From Quadrisphaera sp. (GTDB lineage Bacteria; Actinomycetota; Actinomycetes; Actinomycetales; Quadrisphaeraceae): a stretch of 15,716 bases of DNA. The DNA is taken from contig JARIBR010000344.1 of assembly GCA_029258695.1 (NCBI GenBank), forward strand, positions 1 through 15,716, given 5' to 3'. The position numbers and the translations under genes were made by a program. Below are positions 6,829 through 13,536 of the stretch, piece after piece. The notes under the pieces were generated by a model. That model saw only the letters and a program-made list of their open reading frames with translations, searched no databases and had not been told where the DNA came from. Numbering within the stretch: the stretch's first letter is position 1; every line of letters begins with the position of its first letter.

Positions 6829-8195
6829 TGACGGACCTCGGCATGCCGCGCGTCGGCGCACCGGACCACCAGCACGCTCGGGGCGGCGCGAACGGCGTCA
6901 GGCCCGCCTTCGACGACCACCGCCCGCCGGACGCGGCCCTCGCCGGCGACTGCGTGCACTGCGGGTTCTGCCTGCCCACCTGCCCCACCTACGTGCTGTG
7001 GGGGGAGGAGATGGACTCCCCGCGCGGCCGCATCGACCTCATGACGCAGGGGCTGTCCGGGGAGCCGATGACGGACTCGATGGTCCAGCACTGGGACGCG
7101 TGCCTGGGGTGCATGGCGTGCGTCACCGCGTGCCCGTCGGGGGTGCAGTACGACAAGCTCATCGACACCACCCGCGGGCAGGTCGAGCGCCACCACCGTC
7201 GTTCCCTGCCGGACCGGGCGCTGCGCGGGCTGATCTTCGCCCTGTTCCCCCACAAGGAGCGCCTGCGGGCGATCAGCGGTCCGCTCAAGGTCTACCAGCG
7301 CCTGGGTCTCGGCACGCTCGTGCGACGCACCGGGCTGCTCGAGCGGTTCGCGCCGCAGCTCGCCGCGATGGAGGCCCTCGCGCCGCCGCTCGGCAAGCGC
7401 GTCGAGCTCCCCGGGACCATCCCCGCCGTCGGGGAGAAGCGCGCCACCGTGGGGATGCTCACCGGGTGCGTCCAGGGGGAGTTCTTCCCCGACGTCAACG
7501 CCGCGACCGCCCGGGTGCTGGCCGCCGAGGGGTGCGAGGTGGTGGTGCCGCGCGCGCAGGGCTGCTGCGGTGCGCTGAGCGCCCACAACGGCCGCGAGGA
7601 CGAGGCGATGGGCTATGCGCGGTCGATCATCGACGTCTTCGAGGCCTCCGGGGTGGACCACGTCGTCGTCAACGCGGCCGGCTGCGGCTCGACGATGAAG
7701 GAGTACGCGGACCTGCTGCGCGACGACGAGGCCTACCGCGAGCGGGCGCAGCGGTTCGCCGGCGCAGTGCTCGACGTCGCGGAGCTGCTCGTCGAGCTGG
7801 GGCCCGTGGCGCCTCGGCACCGCCTCGACGTCACGGTGGCCTACCACGACGCCTGCCACCTCGCCCACGCCCAGGGCGTGACGTCCCAGCCGCGCCAGCT
7901 CCTGCGGGGCATCCCCGGCGTGGAGTTGCGGGAGATCCCCGAGGGGGAGATCTGCTGCGGCTCGGCGGGGATCTACAACATCCTCTTCCCCGAGCCAGCC
8001 CGTCAGCTGGGGGACCGCAAGGCCGCGAACATCGCCTCCACCGGCGCCGCGCTGCTGGTCACGGCGAACCCGGGGTGCCTCATGCAGGTGGCGACCGGGT
8101 TGGAGCGCGCCGGGGCGGACGTCGGCATGGCACACACCGTCCAGGTGCTCGACGCCTCGATCAGGGACCTGGGGGTGGAGCCGCTGCTGAGGTAG
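6828..8195 (+). CDS. glcF: Glycolate oxidase, iron-sulfur subunit GlcF
   Basis: This is the electron-transfer subunit of glycolate oxidase. It has 455 residues. Two [4Fe-4S] ferredoxin motifs are intact: Cys42-45-48-52 (CVHCGFCLPTCPTY) and Cys92-95-98-102 (CLGCMACVTACP). Two CCG-type cysteine-rich domains follow. The first has GCV at 213-215, GCCG at 245-248 and AAGCGS at 284-288, and the second has DACH at 341-344, CCGS at 376-379 and NPGC at 414-417. The protein is probably peripheral on the inner membrane face. ATG 6828-6830 overlaps the glcE TGA by one base and has GGGAGG six bases upstream. The open frame extends 60 codons further upstream into glcE, but that part is a shadow. The gene ends 43 bases from the convergent DUF4276 gene. 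Confidence 0.95.
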   Translation: MTDLGMPRVGAPDHQHARGGANGVRPAFDDHRPPDAALAGDCVHCGFCLPTCPTYVLWGEEMDSPRGRIDLMTQGLSGEPMTDSMVQHWDACLGCMACVTACPSGVQYDKLIDTTRGQVERHHRRSLPDRALRGLIFALFPHKERLRAISGPLKVYQRLGLGTLVRRTGLLERFAPQLAAMEALAPPLGKRVELPGTIPAVGEKRATVGMLTGCVQGEFFPDVNAATARVLAAEGCEVVVPRAQGCCGALSAHNGREDEAMGYARSIIDVFEASGVDHVVVNAAGCGSTMKEYADLLRDDEAYRERAQRFAGAVLDVAELLVELGPVAPRHRLDVTVAYHDACHLAHAQGVTSQPRQLLRGIPGVELREIPEGEICCGSAGIYNILFPEPARQLGDRKAANIASTGAALLVTANPGCLMQVATGLERAGADVGMAHTVQVLDASIRDLGVEPLLR

Positions 8196-8216
8196 GGATG
8201 GCCCCCTGACGGTTCG

Positions 8217-8229
8217 ATGCCCGCGGCAT
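8217..8229. terminator. Small hairpin between glcF and the convergent DUF4276 gene
   Basis: ATGCC-CGC-GGCAT forms a 5-base-pair stem in the 43-base convergent gap. It has no T-run, so it is only a weak terminator candidate for either gene. Confidence 0.3.
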
Positions 8230-8238
8230 GGCGACCTC

Positions 8239-8820
8239 TCACGGTCTGGGTGGCAGCGCCGCTCGCAGCTCGTCGAAGCGGCGCAGACACCGGTCCAGGC
8301 TTGTCGACCGTGATTGTGCCAACACCACGTCTACCTTCGATGTCAGACGTGGTTGCCATACAGGTTTGGTGTATGAGCCGGGTCTCAACGCCTCCTTGAG
8401 GACGCGCTGCCCGCGATGACCGGCGTCGTACCGGTCCAGGCCGAGGCCGAGAGTCTCCGCGGAGGCGTAGATCCAGTCCTCGAAGTCACGGTCAGCCAGA
8501 GCGACGCGCACGAGAGCCCCGGAGGCGTTGTCAGCTCTGTCCCTCAGGGGAGGACCGACATCCGCGACGCAATCGCCCTCACCGTCGAGGACCACCAGCA
8601 CGCCGACGCAGCCAGGCCGGCTCGCGGCGGCGACGTACCCTTCGATGCCGTTGACGGTGAACGCTTTCGTGCGCCCGTGGAGCGCGACCGGCTTGCCAAG
8701 GACGTCGCGGAATTCTCCATGGGCCTGGAGGTGTGAGCGGAGCAGCATCGGGAGAGCCTTGACGTCGCCCGCCCCCTCGACGACGAGCCCGACGTGCGGA
8801 TCGCTCGGTGAGGCCGCCAT
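8239..8820 (-). CDS. DUF4276-family protein, TOPRIM-like
   Basis: This is a 193-residue protein of the DUF4276 kind, which is widely found next to AAA ATPases and is thought to have a TOPRIM-like fold. The sequence opens with GLVVEGAGDVKALP (11-24, Glu15 and Asp19), continues with VVLDGEGDC (76-84, Asp79, Glu81, Asp83) and then DRDFEDWIYAS (110-120). The EG..D plus DxExD spacing is what a metal-binding TOPRIM active site would need. The C-terminal part (Y150...V154...SLDRCLRRFDEL) also follows the family as I remember it. ATG 8818-8820 overlaps the ATPase stop as TGATG, so the two proteins are made together. Counted neighbouring lines are near 53-60% GC, far below the flanking genes. A nuclease or toxin effector controlled by the ATPase is inferred and not shown. 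Confidence 0.75.
   Translation of the reverse strand: MAASPSDPHVGLVVEGAGDVKALPMLLRSHLQAHGEFRDVLGKPVALHGRTKAFTVNGIEGYVAAASRPGCVGVLVVLDGEGDCVADVGPPLRDRADNASGALVRVALADRDFEDWIYASAETLGLGLDRYDAGHRGQRVLKEALRPGSYTKPVWQPRLTSKVDVVLAQSRSTSLDRCLRRFDELRAALPPRP
8325..8352. repeat. Inverted repeat inside the 3' part of the DUF4276 gene
   Basis: CCACGTCT (8325-8332) and AGACGTGG (8345-8352) are perfect 8-base arms around a 12-base loop, with one more A-T pair outside (8324/8353). It lies in coding sequence for roughly residues 157-165. It may be chance, an RNA hairpin or a protein site. Confidence 0.5.
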
Positions 8821-10028
8821 CAGACCGCAGGGTCGAGCGCGTCGGAGCGCAGCAGCTCACCGGGGGTGATGAGCCCCAGGCGTACAGGCTCTCTCGAGTG
8901 CTCCGAGACGGGCGCGATGTGCGAGGCGTCGTTCTGGTTCCAGACCACGCGCAGGGCCTCCAACGGAAGGGCGTCAACGATGTCTGCGCTGTGCGTGGTG
9001 ATCATCACCTGGACCCTGTCGGACTGGGCTTTCAACAGTTCGACCAGCGTGCGGAGCGCCCCCAGGTGAATGGCGATCTCTGGCTCCTCGATGACGAGCA
9101 GCCCCCGGGCAGGCATCTGGCGGACGGCGAGCAGGATGGCGAGGGCCCGGAGTGTTCCGTCGGACATCTGCTTGGCGTAGAACTCGCGGTTCCCGCTCTC
9201 CGTGCTCTGCTTGAACCGCAGCGTCTGCCGATCTGCCAGGCGCGCCACCTCAATGCTGACGATGCCAGGCACGATCGCTGCCAGCTCGTCGACCAGTGCT
9301 CGTCGATCCTCCACCGAAAGGATCTCATAAAGGCTGACGACGTTCGACCCGTCCGGCTCGAACTCCTGGGTGGAGCTGGGTTCCTGAAGATCGGCCACCT
9401 TCGCTGGACTCACCTCCACCGTCCTCATCGCCTGGAGGGCGTTGAACACCAGGTAGCCGGCTATCCCACCGGACGATAACGCGCTCTGGCCTGGGGGTAC
9501 CGCGAACGACCCTGGAAGCCGCGCACACTCACCATCTTGGCGGAACTCGTCGAGCCACTCGACTTTCGTCCCATCACTCCTCATCGTGAAGTGTCCGCCA
9601 GGTCGGTGGACAGAGGCAGTCTCCTCCTTCACCCGGTATCTGCCTCCTTTGACCGCGCCGAGCTTCAGCTCGTAAAAAGATTCTTGCTCGTCATCGAGGA
9701 CGAACGTCAGCCGTAGGCCGGGGTCATTCGGTCGTCCGGCGCTGCGGTGGCGGAGCTGATCGAAACCGCCCCGACGGGCCAGGGCGACTGGCAGCCCGTA
9801 GACGGCGATGTCACGGAGGAGCCTGATCCCCGATACCATGTTGGACTTGCCGCTGGCATTGGGTCCGATCAGCGCCACGAATTGACCGAGATCAACGAGG
9901 GCTGACTTGTAGGAGAGAAAATTGGTCAGCTCGAGTCGCCTGAACACTGCGTTGGAAGGCTGCATGATTCCTGCCAGGCTGAGGTCAAGACCGCTGTCTG
10001 GACCGGGTTGCAGCTCGTCCTCATCCAT
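8820..10028 (-). CDS. AAA family ATPase (AAA_15/AAA_21, OLD-like)
   Basis: This 402-residue ABC/SMC-type ATPase is of the kind found in OLD-family and PARIS-type defence systems. Residues 29-43 (FRRLELTNFLSYKSA) are the usual N-terminal strand of the family. Walker A is GPNASGKS (55-62), the signature is SDGTLRALA (289-297), Walker B is LLVIEEPE (310-317) and the switch His is in TTHSAD (344-349). There is no C-terminal TOPRIM domain; that role could be filled by the DUF4276 protein encoded next to it with a one-base overlap. The listed start is ATG 10028. An internal ATG at 9965 (Met22) directly before the domain is an alternative. TAGGTT six bases before 10028 favours a leaderless start there. 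Its GC is much lower than that of its neighbours, a sign of transfer. The ligand or trigger is unknown. Confidence 0.88.
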   Translation of the reverse strand: MDEDELQPGPDSGLDLSLAGIMQPSNAVFRRLELTNFLSYKSALVDLGQFVALIGPNASGKSNMVSGIRLLRDIAVYGLPVALARRGGFDQLRHRSAGRPNDPGLRLTFVLDDEQESFYELKLGAVKGGRYRVKEETASVHRPGGHFTMRSDGTKVEWLDEFRQDGECARLPGSFAVPPGQSALSSGGIAGYLVFNALQAMRTVEVSPAKVADLQEPSSTQEFEPDGSNVVSLYEILSVEDRRALVDELAAIVPGIVSIEVARLADRQTLRFKQSTESGNREFYAKQMSDGTLRALAILLAVRQMPARGLLVIEEPEIAIHLGALRTLVELLKAQSDRVQVMITTHSADIVDALPLEALRVVWNQNDASHIAPVSEHSREPVRLGLITPGELLRSDALDPAV

Positions 10029-10034
10029 ACCTCG

Positions 10035-10040
10035 AACCTA
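10035..10040 (-). promoter_or_regulatory. Likely -10 element for a leaderless ATPase/DUF4276 transcript
   Basis: On the minus strand TAGGTT (TANNNT) is followed by exactly six bases and then the ATG at 10028. This places the transcription start on or next to the A of the start codon. No usable Shine-Dalgarno spacing exists. The arrangement matches the typical leaderless layout of actinobacteria. Confidence 0.45.
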
Positions 10041-10087
10041 GCGTGCAACCCGACTCCTGCAGGCGAGCGCTCTCCGACCACCGCCAG

Positions 10088-10159
10088 GAGTGGATGGGCG
10101 CCACTCATCGATCGAGGGACCTCGATGGGCCCCACCACGTCGGCTCGCCGCCAGCGAGC
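10088..10159. repeat. Three consecutive inverted repeats in the divergent gap
   Basis: The first has GAGTGG/CCACTC arms (10088-10093 and 10101-10106). The second is a 7-base-arm palindrome ATCGAGG-GA-CCTCGAT (10111-10126). The third has GCTCGC/GCGAGC arms (10143-10148 and 10154-10159). They fill the gap between the ATPase start and the LamG gene and could be regulator sites for either gene. The 10111-10126 palindrome is the strongest. Confidence 0.55.
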
Positions 10160-10210
10160 AGCCTGTCGGCGACCTCACCTCGCTGCTGACCCACGAAGCC
10201 GCCGACGATC

Positions 10211-10224
10211 GTGACTCAGGTCAC
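10211..10224. promoter_or_regulatory. Crp/GlxR-type palindrome upstream of the LamG gene
   Basis: GTGA-CTCAGG-TCAC fits the GTGA-N6-TCAC core bound by Crp/Fnr-family proteins (GlxR or Crp in actinobacteria). The base after it is A, as in the TGTGA-N6-TCACA consensus. It lies 58 bases before the chosen LamG ATG, a sensible position for activation or repression of that gene. Binding is inferred from pattern only. Confidence 0.5.
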
Positions 10225-10242
10225 AGGGGCAGTGTGAGCAAG

Positions 10243-10262
10243 AGATGCTACACACAGCATCT
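10243..10262. repeat. 7-base-arm inverted repeat before the LamG start
   Basis: AGATGCT and AGCATCT flank ACACAC. The element lies 19 bases before the ATG at 10282, so it is an operator or an RNA hairpin in the leader. If translation starts at GTG 10234, it lies in coding sequence. Confidence 0.55.
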
Positions 10263-10281
10263 GACCGAACACACTCCGTCC

Positions 10282-11196
10282 ATGTCTCTCACGAGCCTCG
10301 GTCACGAAGGACGACGACGGGGGCGAGTTGCCATGGGGGTGGCGCTCGCCGCCGTGCTGGTCGCCGGGGCCACCGGGCAGGCCGGCCCGGCCGACGCTGC
10401 GACCTCCGACGGGAGCGTGAGCGCCTCCGCGGGCCGGGCGTCGTCCTACGAGGCCGCGATGCTCCTCGACCGCCCGACGATGATGCTCCGCGCGGACCAG
10501 CACTCCGGCCTCGTGCGCGACGCCGCCTCACCGTCGCGGGACGTCGACGTCCACGGCCGGTACCGGCCCACGAGGACGCCGGACGGGCGCACCGGCATGG
10601 ACCTCGACGGCCGCAGCGGCTACCTCAGCGTGGCCGGCGCGGAGGACCTGTCGATCGCGACGACCGGCCGGCTGACCGTCGAGCTGCTGGTGCGCCCCGA
10701 CCGCGTGCGGGGCATGAGGAGCCCCTCCGCCTCGGGCGACGGCCCGATGGTGCACCTGCTCCAGAAGGGCAACCGCTACGGCGCCTCCGGAGACCAGGAG
10801 TACGCCGTCCGGTTCTACGACGCCGACGCCGAGCGCCCTAACCGGCTCTCGGCGTACGCCTTCAACCCCGCCGGCGGCCTCGGGGCAGGGTCGTACGTGC
10901 AGGACGAGCTGCGCGAGGGGACGTGGATCCACCTCACGGCGGTGTACGACACCCGCACCACGGGCTCCGACGGGTGGGGGATCGTGCGCCTCTACCGCGA
11001 CGGGGTCCGGCGCGACGTGGACTCCCTGGGTGAGGGGTACCGGATCCGCCCGGTGGACCGCGGAGGGCGGTTGTTCATCGGTGGCAACCCCGATCACTCG
11101 TTCTTCGACGGCGCGATCGGGGCGGTGGCGGTGTACCCGACCGCGCTGTCGCCGAGCCGCGTCGCGGCCCACGCCGCCGCCGCGCTGGCGCGCTGA
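10282..11196 (+). CDS. Secreted LamG-fold (concanavalin-like) protein
   Basis: This 304-residue exported protein contains one LamG/laminin-G-like jelly-roll domain, a fold that usually binds carbohydrate or acts as an adhesion module. An Arg-rich n-region (RRRGR, 11-15), a hydrophobic core (VAMGVALAAVLVAG) and a GPADAA-type cleavage site near residue 40 form a signal peptide. The domain runs from about 108 to 290: DLDGRSGYLSV (107-117), LTVELLVRP (131-139), EYAVRFYD (173-180), GTWIHLTAVYD (213-223), RLYRDG (236-241) and LFIGGNP...DGAIGAVAVY (264-285). There is no catalytic domain and no anchor. ATG 10282 lacks a Shine-Dalgarno sequence. GTG 10234 (AGGGG four bases upstream) and ATG 10333 are alternatives. 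The ligand is unknown. It is divergent from the ATPase module and convergent with lldP, and no functional tie to either is evident. Confidence 0.8.
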   Translation: MSLTSLGHEGRRRGRVAMGVALAAVLVAGATGQAGPADAATSDGSVSASAGRASSYEAAMLLDRPTMMLRADQHSGLVRDAASPSRDVDVHGRYRPTRTPDGRTGMDLDGRSGYLSVAGAEDLSIATTGRLTVELLVRPDRVRGMRSPSASGDGPMVHLLQKGNRYGASGDQEYAVRFYDADAERPNRLSAYAFNPAGGLGAGSYVQDELREGTWIHLTAVYDTRTTGSDGWGIVRLYRDGVRRDVDSLGEGYRIRPVDRGGRLFIGGNPDHSFFDGAIGAVAVYPTALSPSRVAAHAAAALAR

Positions 11197-11239
11197 GCCG
11201 GTGGCGCATCGAACCGCCGCCGCCGCGCTGGCGCGCTGA
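11172..11239. repeat. 25-base exact direct repeat covering the LamG stop codon
   Basis: Positions 11172-11196 (the last codons and stop of the LamG gene) recur exactly at 11215-11239, 43 bases on. A shorter echo, GCGCTGAACC, occurs at 11234-11243 and 11253-11262. This looks like a local duplication of the gene's 3' end. Confidence 0.85.
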
Positions 11240-11309
11240 ACCCCTGCTGGGAGCGCTGAACCGGCCGAGGCGGCGAGCTGCCGGGCGTGCCCGTCGTCGG
11301 CACGGATCC

Positions 11310-11374
11310 AACGACCGGGGACGTGGCGCCGCAGCATGAGACCGTCGCTCGAACGACCGGGGACGTGGTGCCGC
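11310..11374. repeat. 23-base direct repeat, two copies 42 bases apart
   Basis: Copies at 11310-11332 and 11352-11374 differ at a single base (C/T). Both contain CCGGGGACG, whose reverse complement CGTCCCCGG is at 11402-11410. A shortened version GGGGACGTGGCG recurs near 11488. Confidence 0.8.
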
Positions 11375-11401
11375 GCCTCACCGACGCTCACCACGGCTGA
11401 G

Positions 11402-11424
11402 CGTCCCCGGCATGAGCGGGGATG
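11402..11424 (+). terminator. GC hairpin downstream of the LamG gene
   Basis: CGTCCCCG (11402-11409) pairs with CGGGGATG (11417-11424) through eight pairs including one G-T, around a 7-base loop. There is no T-run, which is usual for high-GC actinobacterial terminators. Confidence 0.4.
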
Positions 11425-11462
11425 GGGCTGGCGGGCTGGGGCTGGCGGGGTGGGCATGGGGG
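11424..11462 (+). other. G-run tract with G-quadruplex potential
   Basis: Six runs of three to five G occur at 11424-11427, 11433-11435, 11438-11441, 11447-11450, 11452-11454 and 11458-11462, separated by 1-5 bases. This meets the standard G3+N1-7 rule on the plus strand. Part of it is a 14-base tandem repeat (11424-11437, 11438-11451). Confidence 0.5.
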
Positions 11463-11482
11463 CGTGCCGTTGATGGGCTCGC

Positions 11483-11540
11483 CGAGCGGGGACGTGGCGT
11501 CACCGACGTGCTGCGCCGTGGCGCAGCAACTCCCCGCTCG
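11483..11540. terminator. Nested inverted repeat between convergent genes
   Basis: The outer arms CGAGCGGGGA (11483-11492) and TCCCCGCTCG (11531-11540) are perfect 10-base complements. Inside them, GCTGCGCC (11510-11517) pairs with GGCGCAGC (11520-11527), and GACG-TGG-CGTC forms a small stem (11491-11501). It is likely to fold in RNA from either strand and to act as a bidirectional terminator. Confidence 0.5.
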
Positions 11541-11562
11541 AGGTGTCGAGGGCGCACCGGCT

Positions 11563-11576
11563 CCCCGCTCGCGGGG
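11563..11576 (-). terminator. Hairpin just after the lldP stop
   Basis: CCCCGC and GCGGGG form a 6-pair stem around TC. It lies three bases beyond the permease stop codon on the minus strand. A CTCGA-GGTG-TCGAG hairpin (11537-11550) follows. Together they are a plausible terminator of the permease transcript. Confidence 0.4.
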
Positions 11577-11579
11577 GCG

Positions 11580-13412
11580 TCAGGGCGTCGTCGGCGTGGT
11601 GCCGGCGTCCAGCGGCCGTGGGTCCGCGGTGCCGGCGGGGGTGCGTGCCGGGTCCGGTGCGGCCCTCAGCCGCAGCGCGACCGCGATGAGCGCGGCGACG
11701 AGGAGGACCAGCAGGCCCGTGCCCGCGTTGAGCCCCACCCCGGCGATGATGACGAAGCTGATGCCGCCCGCAGCGAGGCAGTAGTAGGTGGTCGGGATGA
11801 TCGTCTTGCGGATGAGGTCGCCCTCGCGCCCCAGCAGCCCGACGGTGGCCGAGGCCGCCACGATGTTGTGGATCGCGATCATGTTGCCGGCAGCGCCCCC
11901 GACGGCCTGGGTGGCGACGACGGTCCCGGGAGCGGCGCCGATGTTCTCGCCCGTGACGAACTGGAACAGCGAGAACGTGAGGTTGCTGACGGTGTTGCTG
12001 CCCGCGAGGAAGGCACCCAGCGCCCCGACCCACGGCGCGAAGAGCGGCCACGTGGAACCGGCCAGCTCAGAGGCCCCCGTCGCCATGGTGATCGGCATGC
12101 TCGCCAGCCCCGAGCCGTTGAACGCCTCCCCGGAGTTGATGAACACCCGCACCAGCGGCAGGGCGAACAGCAGCGCCACACCGGCACCCGCCAGCTGGCC
12201 CGCCGAGGTCTTCCACGCCGCGGCCACGGCGTCGCCCCTCATGCGGTGCAGCGCGACGGTGAGCACGGAGACGAGGACGAGGATGAAGCCCGGGACGTAC
12301 AGCGGCTGCAGGGAGGCCGTGATCTCGGTGCCGAAGATGTTCTCGAGCGTGATCGTCGGCGCCTGCAGGGCCGCCTTGAGCGGGGCGACGGTGCGGGTGA
12401 GCACCAGCAGCGCCGCCACGGTGACGTAGGGCGCCCAGGCCATCGGGGTGCTCATCACGCGGCGGGCCACCTCGGTCGTGGCCCCGGGGGCGATGCGACC
12501 CATCCACCGCTCCTGCCAGGCGCTGCGCGGGGGGAAGTCCCAGACGTCCTTCGGCATGAGGAACCCGCGGCTGGACGTGAGCATCACCAGCGTCAGCCCG
12601 ATGAGCCCGCCGATGAGCGCGGGGAACTCCGGGCCCAGGACGGCGGCGACGAGCACGTAGGGCACCGTCATGGCCAGCGAGGCGTAGATCGCGAAGGGCG
12701 CCACCTTCAGCCCGTCCCCGAACCGGCGGTGCTCGCCGAAGAAGCCCGTGAGCATGCAGACCACGAACAGCGGGATCAGCAGGCCGATGACGGCGTGGAT
12801 GGCGGCGACCTCGAGGCCGATGCCGGCGACGTAGTCGGGGAACGTGGTGCCGACCCGCGCCACCTCGGCGTCGACCTCCGGGCTGCCGGTGAGGCCGCCG
12901 GTGACGCCGACGAGGATCGGGGTGCCCACCGCCCCGAAGCTCACGGGGGTGGACTGGATGATCAGGCCCACCATCACCGCGGCCATGGCCGGGAAACCGA
13001 GCGCGAGCAGCAGGGGCGCCACGATCGCGGCGGGCGTGCCGAAGCCGGAGGCGCCCTCGATGAAGGAGCCGAAGAGCCAGCCGATGATGATCGCCTGGAC
13101 GCGGCGGTCGGGGCTGATGGTGGTGAAGCCGGCGCGGATGGTGGCCATGGCGCCCGAGCCGGTGAGCGTCTGGAGCAGGAGCAGCGCCCCGAAGATGATC
13201 CAGAGCAGGCCGATCGCGATGACCAGGCCCTCGACGGTCGAGGCGGCGATGACCGCGAGGTCCATCTGCCACACGGTGGCCGCGATGACGGCGACGACGA
13301 CGAAGCCGAGGGGCATGGCGTACTTCGCCGGCCACCGCAGCCCCACGAGCAGGACCCCGACGACGACGATGGGGGACAGGGCCAGCAGGCTGAGGACGCC
13401 GATGTTGTCCAT
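11580..13412 (-). CDS. lldP: LctP-family lactate/glycolate permease
   Basis: This is an inner-membrane proton symporter for small 2-hydroxy acids (lactate, glycolate), of 610 residues with about 12-14 hydrophobic segments throughout. The family signature [16 protein letters not shown] (115-130) is complete, and the later [17 protein letters not shown] region and [12 protein letters not shown] are also typical. The start is ATG 13410-13412, with GGAAGG seven bases upstream. The open frame reaches 38 codons further, but that part has no family character. The C-terminal tail of about 30 residues is Pro/Thr-rich and polar. LldP and GlcA (the glycolate permease) cannot be told apart by eye. Its divergent malate synthase partner and the nearby glcDEF genes favour glycolate as a main substrate, which is inference. 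A good promoter lies at 13486-13514. Confidence 0.9.
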   Translation of the reverse strand: MDNIGVLSLLALSPIVVVGVLLVGLRWPAKYAMPLGFVVVAVIAATVWQMDLAVIAASTVEGLVIAIGLLWIIFGALLLLQTLTGSGAMATIRAGFTTISPDRRVQAIIIGWLFGSFIEGASGFGTPAAIVAPLLLALGFPAMAAVMVGLIIQSTPVSFGAVGTPILVGVTGGLTGSPEVDAEVARVGTTFPDYVAGIGLEVAAIHAVIGLLIPLFVVCMLTGFFGEHRRFGDGLKVAPFAIYASLAMTVPYVLVAAVLGPEFPALIGGLIGLTLVMLTSSRGFLMPKDVWDFPPRSAWQERWMGRIAPGATTEVARRVMSTPMAWAPYVTVAALLVLTRTVAPLKAALQAPTITLENIFGTEITASLQPLYVPGFILVLVSVLTVALHRMRGDAVAAAWKTSAGQLAGAGVALLFALPLVRVFINSGEAFNGSGLASMPITMATGASELAGSTWPLFAPWVGALGAFLAGSNTVSNLTFSLFQFVTGENIGAAPGTVVATQAVGGAAGNMIAIHNIVAASATVGLLGREGDLIRKTIIPTTYYCLAAGGISFVIIAGVGLNAGTGLLVLLVAALIAVALRLRAAPDPARTPAGTADPRPLDAGTTPTTP

Positions 13413-13467
13413 GCGAAGACCTTCCACGGTGAAGTGTCCCGAGGGCCGAGCGCAGCCGTGGGGCTCC

Positions 13468-13526
13468 GTGGACCAGGTGCTGGCGATGATGCTGCCTGCG
13501 GCGGTGCCGGTCAAGACGTGGACCAC
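13468..13526. promoter_or_regulatory. GTGGACCA pair in the lldP/aceB gap (possible operators)
   Basis: GTGGACCAG (13468-13476) and GTGGACCAC (13518-13526) are 50 bases apart. The second equals the palindrome in front of glcD (3960-3968). The sites flank the proposed lldP promoter, so a bound regulator could loop across it or block it. They are inferred from repetition only. Confidence 0.35.
13486..13514 (-). promoter_or_regulatory. Promoter of the LctP-family permease gene
   Basis: On the minus strand TTGACC (13509-13514, 5 of 6 to TTGACA) is followed by 17 bases and CATCAT (13486-13491, 4 of 6 to TATAAT). Transcription would start near 13479, leaving a leader of about 67 bases. The -35 is embedded in GGTC-N8-GACC (13509-13524), so a regulator at that site would affect RNA polymerase directly. 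Confidence 0.5.
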
Positions 13527-13536
13527 CGGAGCGCGT

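Larger units (their letters stand above)
11197..11579. other. 383-base repeat-dense gap between convergent LamG and lldP genes
   Basis: I see no credible gene here. The gap holds the second copy of the LamG 3' repeat, two 23-base copies of an AACGACCGGGGACGTGG element (11310-11332 and 11352-11374, one mismatch), a related third piece (11487-11508), a G-run tract (11424-11462) and several hairpins (11402-11424, 11483-11540, 11563-11576). It works at least as a double terminator region. The repeats suggest repeated local duplication or the remains of a mobile or REP-like element. Confidence 0.7.

Noticed and set aside
3914..6861. Long minus-strand frames opposite glcD and glcE (3914-5509 and 5083-6861)
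   Set aside because: Both are mirror frames of well-supported glycolate oxidase genes and show no recognisable domain.
6435..8135. 566-codon minus-strand frame opposite glcF
   Set aside because: It is antisense to intact iron-sulfur motifs in glcF and has no family character.
8217..8229. ATGCC-CGC-GGCAT as a firm terminator
   Set aside because: The stem is only five pairs with no T-run. It is listed only as a weak candidate.
8239..10028. Calling the ATPase/DUF4276 pair PARIS, Gabija or an OLD nuclease
   Set aside because: The ATPase lacks a fused TOPRIM domain, there is no helicase partner, and the small protein does not look like AriB (DUF4435). The similarity is in layout only.
8196..10281. 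Attachment-site direct repeats bounding the low-GC module
   Set aside because: I compared the 8196-8238 and 10029-10281 flanks by eye and found no matching direct repeat, integrase or transposase.
11172..11508. CRISPR array
   Set aside because: Only two copies of each repeat, several different repeat types, no regular unique spacers and no cas genes.
13413..13526. N-terminal extension of the permease to 13526
   Set aside because: The extra 38 residues lack family character, while ATG 13412 has a good GGAAGG. The proposed promoter also lies inside this stretch.
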